DNA from: DG-33 sp964345105
GTDB lineage: Archaea; Hadarchaeota; Hadarchaeia; Hadarchaeales; Hadarchaeaceae
DNA: 15,465 nt
Direction: 5' to 3'
NCBI GenBank assembly: GCA_964345105.1
Contig: CAYFPZ010000023.1
Span: forward strand, 1 to 15,465
Positions 14,313 to 15,465 of the stretch are shown in pieces; position 1 is the stretch's first letter; every line of letters begins with the position of its first letter. The position numbers and the translations under genes were made by a program. The notes under the pieces were generated by a model. It saw only the letters and a program-made list of their open reading frames with translations, was not told where the DNA came from and did no database searches.

Positions 14313-15050
14313 TCAGAGAACTTTATTCAGAGTTTTTGGAATTTTTTTCGGACTATCGAGTACAACATAGTTTTTGTTTTTCCGCATCTTCTCGACATTT
14401 TCGATATCGATTTTTCTGGGAGTAACTCTAACCTCTTGGCCAAAGGTAACCGCGCCATGAGGGCACTTTTTGAGGCAAACGCCGCACCCTTCACACTTGG
14501 TAAGGTCTATTTTTGGCAAGCCGTCCGAGAAAACTATCGCCTCAAATGGGCAAATGTCGATTATCGAGCACGCCTCGCACTTCAGACAAATTTCTCGGTT
14601 TATCACATACGGAAGTCTCGTTCTTCCCTTAACCCCAATTTGATCACTCGGAACAATTATTATCGGTACTCTTCCCTTCTCGGCCTGTGCTATGGCGTTT
14701 GTAACTAAGGTGTCAGTGATTCCAGCGATAATTTTTGCAACCGTATTCGCACTCGCTGGTGAAATGATCAGAGCATCGTAGGTTCCTCTTAAGAAACGTC
14801 CTGCCAGCGGGAAGGCGGCATCCTGCTGGGCTTCAAGGATGACTTCTCGGTAGTAATTACCTGGGCAAATCTCGCTCAGCTTTTGCCGAAGCCCGTAAAT
14901 GCGAACGACCCTTTCTCCAGCTGAGGAAACGAAGCACGACACCACATGCTTTCTCGCCAATTTCTCCATGATGTTGAATGTTTCTTGAAGAAAATGCCCG
15001 GCCCCTGTTATGCCCCAACCTATTTTTCCCAATTTACTACCCCACCTCAT
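14313..15050 (-). CDS. dmrB: Dihydromethanopterin reductase (acceptor)-like flavo-iron-sulfur protein (DmrB/MJ0208 type)
   Basis: The 245-residue protein fuses an FMN-binding flavoprotein domain (1-145) to a two-cluster ferredoxin domain (150-200). The flavoprotein part has IGWGITGAGHFLQET, SPASANTVAKIIAGITDTLV (97-116) and the PSDQ segment of the archaeoflavoprotein/decarboxylase fold. The cluster ligands are Cys155, 158, 161, 167 and Cys186, 189, 192, 196. By family knowledge it reduces dihydromethanopterin to H4MPT, the last redox step of cofactor synthesis, with electrons from a ferredoxin-like donor. The ATG at 15050 overlaps DUF447 by 14 bp. A TTG at 15032 is preceded by GAGGTGGGG with 7-base spacing and gives the start MGKIGWGITGAGH, so it is the more likely start. 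An electron carrier role in another step is possible. Confidence 0.85.
   Translation of the reverse strand: MRWGSKLGKIGWGITGAGHFLQETFNIMEKLARKHVVSCFVSSAGERVVRIYGLRQKLSEICPGNYYREVILEAQQDAAFPLAGRFLRGTYDALIISPASANTVAKIIAGITDTLVTNAIAQAEKGRVPIIIVPSDQIGVKGRTRLPYVINREICLKCEACSIIDICPFEAIVFSDGLPKIDLTKCEGCGVCLKKCPHGAVTFGQEVRVTPRKIDIENVEKMRKNKNYVVLDSPKKIPKTLNKVL
15030..15048 (-). promoter_or_regulatory. Strong Shine-Dalgarno and TTG start candidate of the dmrB-like gene
   Basis: GAGGTGGGG (15048-15040) lies seven bases before TTG 15032 and overlaps the end of DUF447, with the TAG stop at 15039-15037. The position fits TTG 15032 and not ATG 15050, which would overlap the SD itself. Confidence 0.6.
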
Positions 15051-15465
15051 TTTTGAAGAGATTTTTAATTTTTATCATCAGGTTTAGCTCCATCGAGTGA
15101 GGAGCGATTCGCCGACATTTTTTCACATATTCACTAAGCTCGAGGAATTTCTTTTTCGCTATTTTATATCTACCATTTTTTAACGCTTCTTTTACGCGGG
15201 TTGCTAATATTGCGGACTCGATAACGAAGAACTCGGATCTTTTGAACGGATAGATGGACGGATTAATTACTTCAATATTTTTCACCTTTGCGGTAATGTG
15301 AGCCACTTCCGAACTGCCGATCTCATCCGAAATCTTCGCTCGTTCTACCTCTTCAACCTTAATCTCCACATGGGCATCGCTTTTCGCCAGTCTGGGCGCG
15401 TTTACGTGTCTCGATTTTTCGAATTTTAGTGCAATTTTACTGAAGCGAGGGAATTCTTTTAGAGC
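15037..15465 (-). CDS. DUF447 family protein, partial (N-terminus beyond window)
   Basis: The frame is open from the window edge to a TAG at 15037, giving the last 142 residues. A GTG at 15369 lies inside the frame and is not the start, because coding continues upstream with the family-like stretch RHVNAPRLAKSDAHVEIKV. The rest carries INPSIYPFKRSEFFVIESAI, then a helical C-terminus with KCRRIAPH. This matches archaeal DUF447, an FMN-binding split-barrel-like family whose function is unproven. From memory, DUF447 homologues also occur in the gene sets of bacteria that use H4MPT. It is the first visible gene of the minus-strand unit with the DmrB-like, DHPS-like and DUF1464 genes, which makes a role in H4MPT synthesis or use likely. 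Confidence 0.8.
   Translation of the reverse strand, partial: ALKEFPRFSKIALKFEKSRHVNAPRLAKSDAHVEIKVEEVERAKISDEIGSSEVAHITAKVKNIEVINPSIYPFKRSEFFVIESAILATRVKEALKNGRYKIAKKKFLELSEYVKKCRRIAPHSMELNLMIKIKNLFKNEVG

Noticed and set aside
1..15465. Methanogenesis-specific genes (mcr, mtr), CRISPR arrays, insertion sequences, tRNA or rRNA genes
   Set aside because: I read the coding frames and the short intergenic gaps and saw none. There are no regular repeats, transposase motifs or structured RNA genes in the window.

Overview
The window looks like chromosomal DNA of an archaeon of moderate G+C that uses tetrahydromethanopterin (H4MPT) and coenzyme F420. The evidence is a full set of H4MPT-linked C1 enzymes (formylmethanofuran dehydrogenase subunits A-D, Ftr, Mch, Mtd), several H4MPT biosynthesis proteins, archaeal-type Shine-Dalgarno sites (GGTGAT, GAGGTGGGG, GGATGA), TATA-like promoter boxes, and archaea-centred families such as COG1665 and DUF1464. 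The lineage cannot be fixed from the sequence. No mcr, mtr, mer, fwdE/F/G/H or Wood-Ljungdahl carbonyl-branch gene is present, so the window does not show whether the host is a methanogen.

Layout. (1) 1-581, minus: the N-terminal third or so of a sodium:solute symporter, cut by the window edge. (2) 661-2596, plus: mtd, then a COG1665-type predicted nucleotidyltransferase. (3) 9400-2630, minus: a seven-gene operon fwdD-fwdB-fwdA-ftr-fwdC-mch-mptN-like, with every junction overlapping by 4 or 10 bp. (4) 9548-11552, plus, divergent from fwdD: a MetE-core/MtaA-like zinc methyltransferase, then beta-RFAP synthase (mptG). (5) 15465-11530, minus: DUF447 (cut by the edge), a dihydromethanopterin reductase-like flavo-iron-sulfur protein, a dihydropteroate synthase-like protein, then DUF1464.

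How they work together. Fwd fixes CO2 onto methanofuran (or runs in reverse). Ftr moves the formyl group to H4MPT, Mch dehydrates it to methenyl-H4MPT, and Mtd reduces that with F420H2 to methylene-H4MPT. The flanking genes make the carrier: MptG commits to the pathway, the DHPS-like protein probably joins pterin and arylamine, the DmrB-like protein reduces dihydro- to tetrahydromethanopterin, and the RimK-type ligase adds glutamate. The locus is therefore a compact H4MPT island combining use and synthesis of the cofactor. Four families without a settled role here (DUF447, DUF1464, COG1665, the MetE-like protein) sit inside it and are good candidates for missing steps.

The most notable point is gene order. 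B-A-ftr-C, followed by mch and a RimK-type ligase, resembles the fhc and mch-orf5 arrangements of H4MPT-using bacterial methylotrophs more than typical methanogen operons. Unlike the bacterial complex, FwdB here keeps its iron-sulfur and metal-ligand cysteines.
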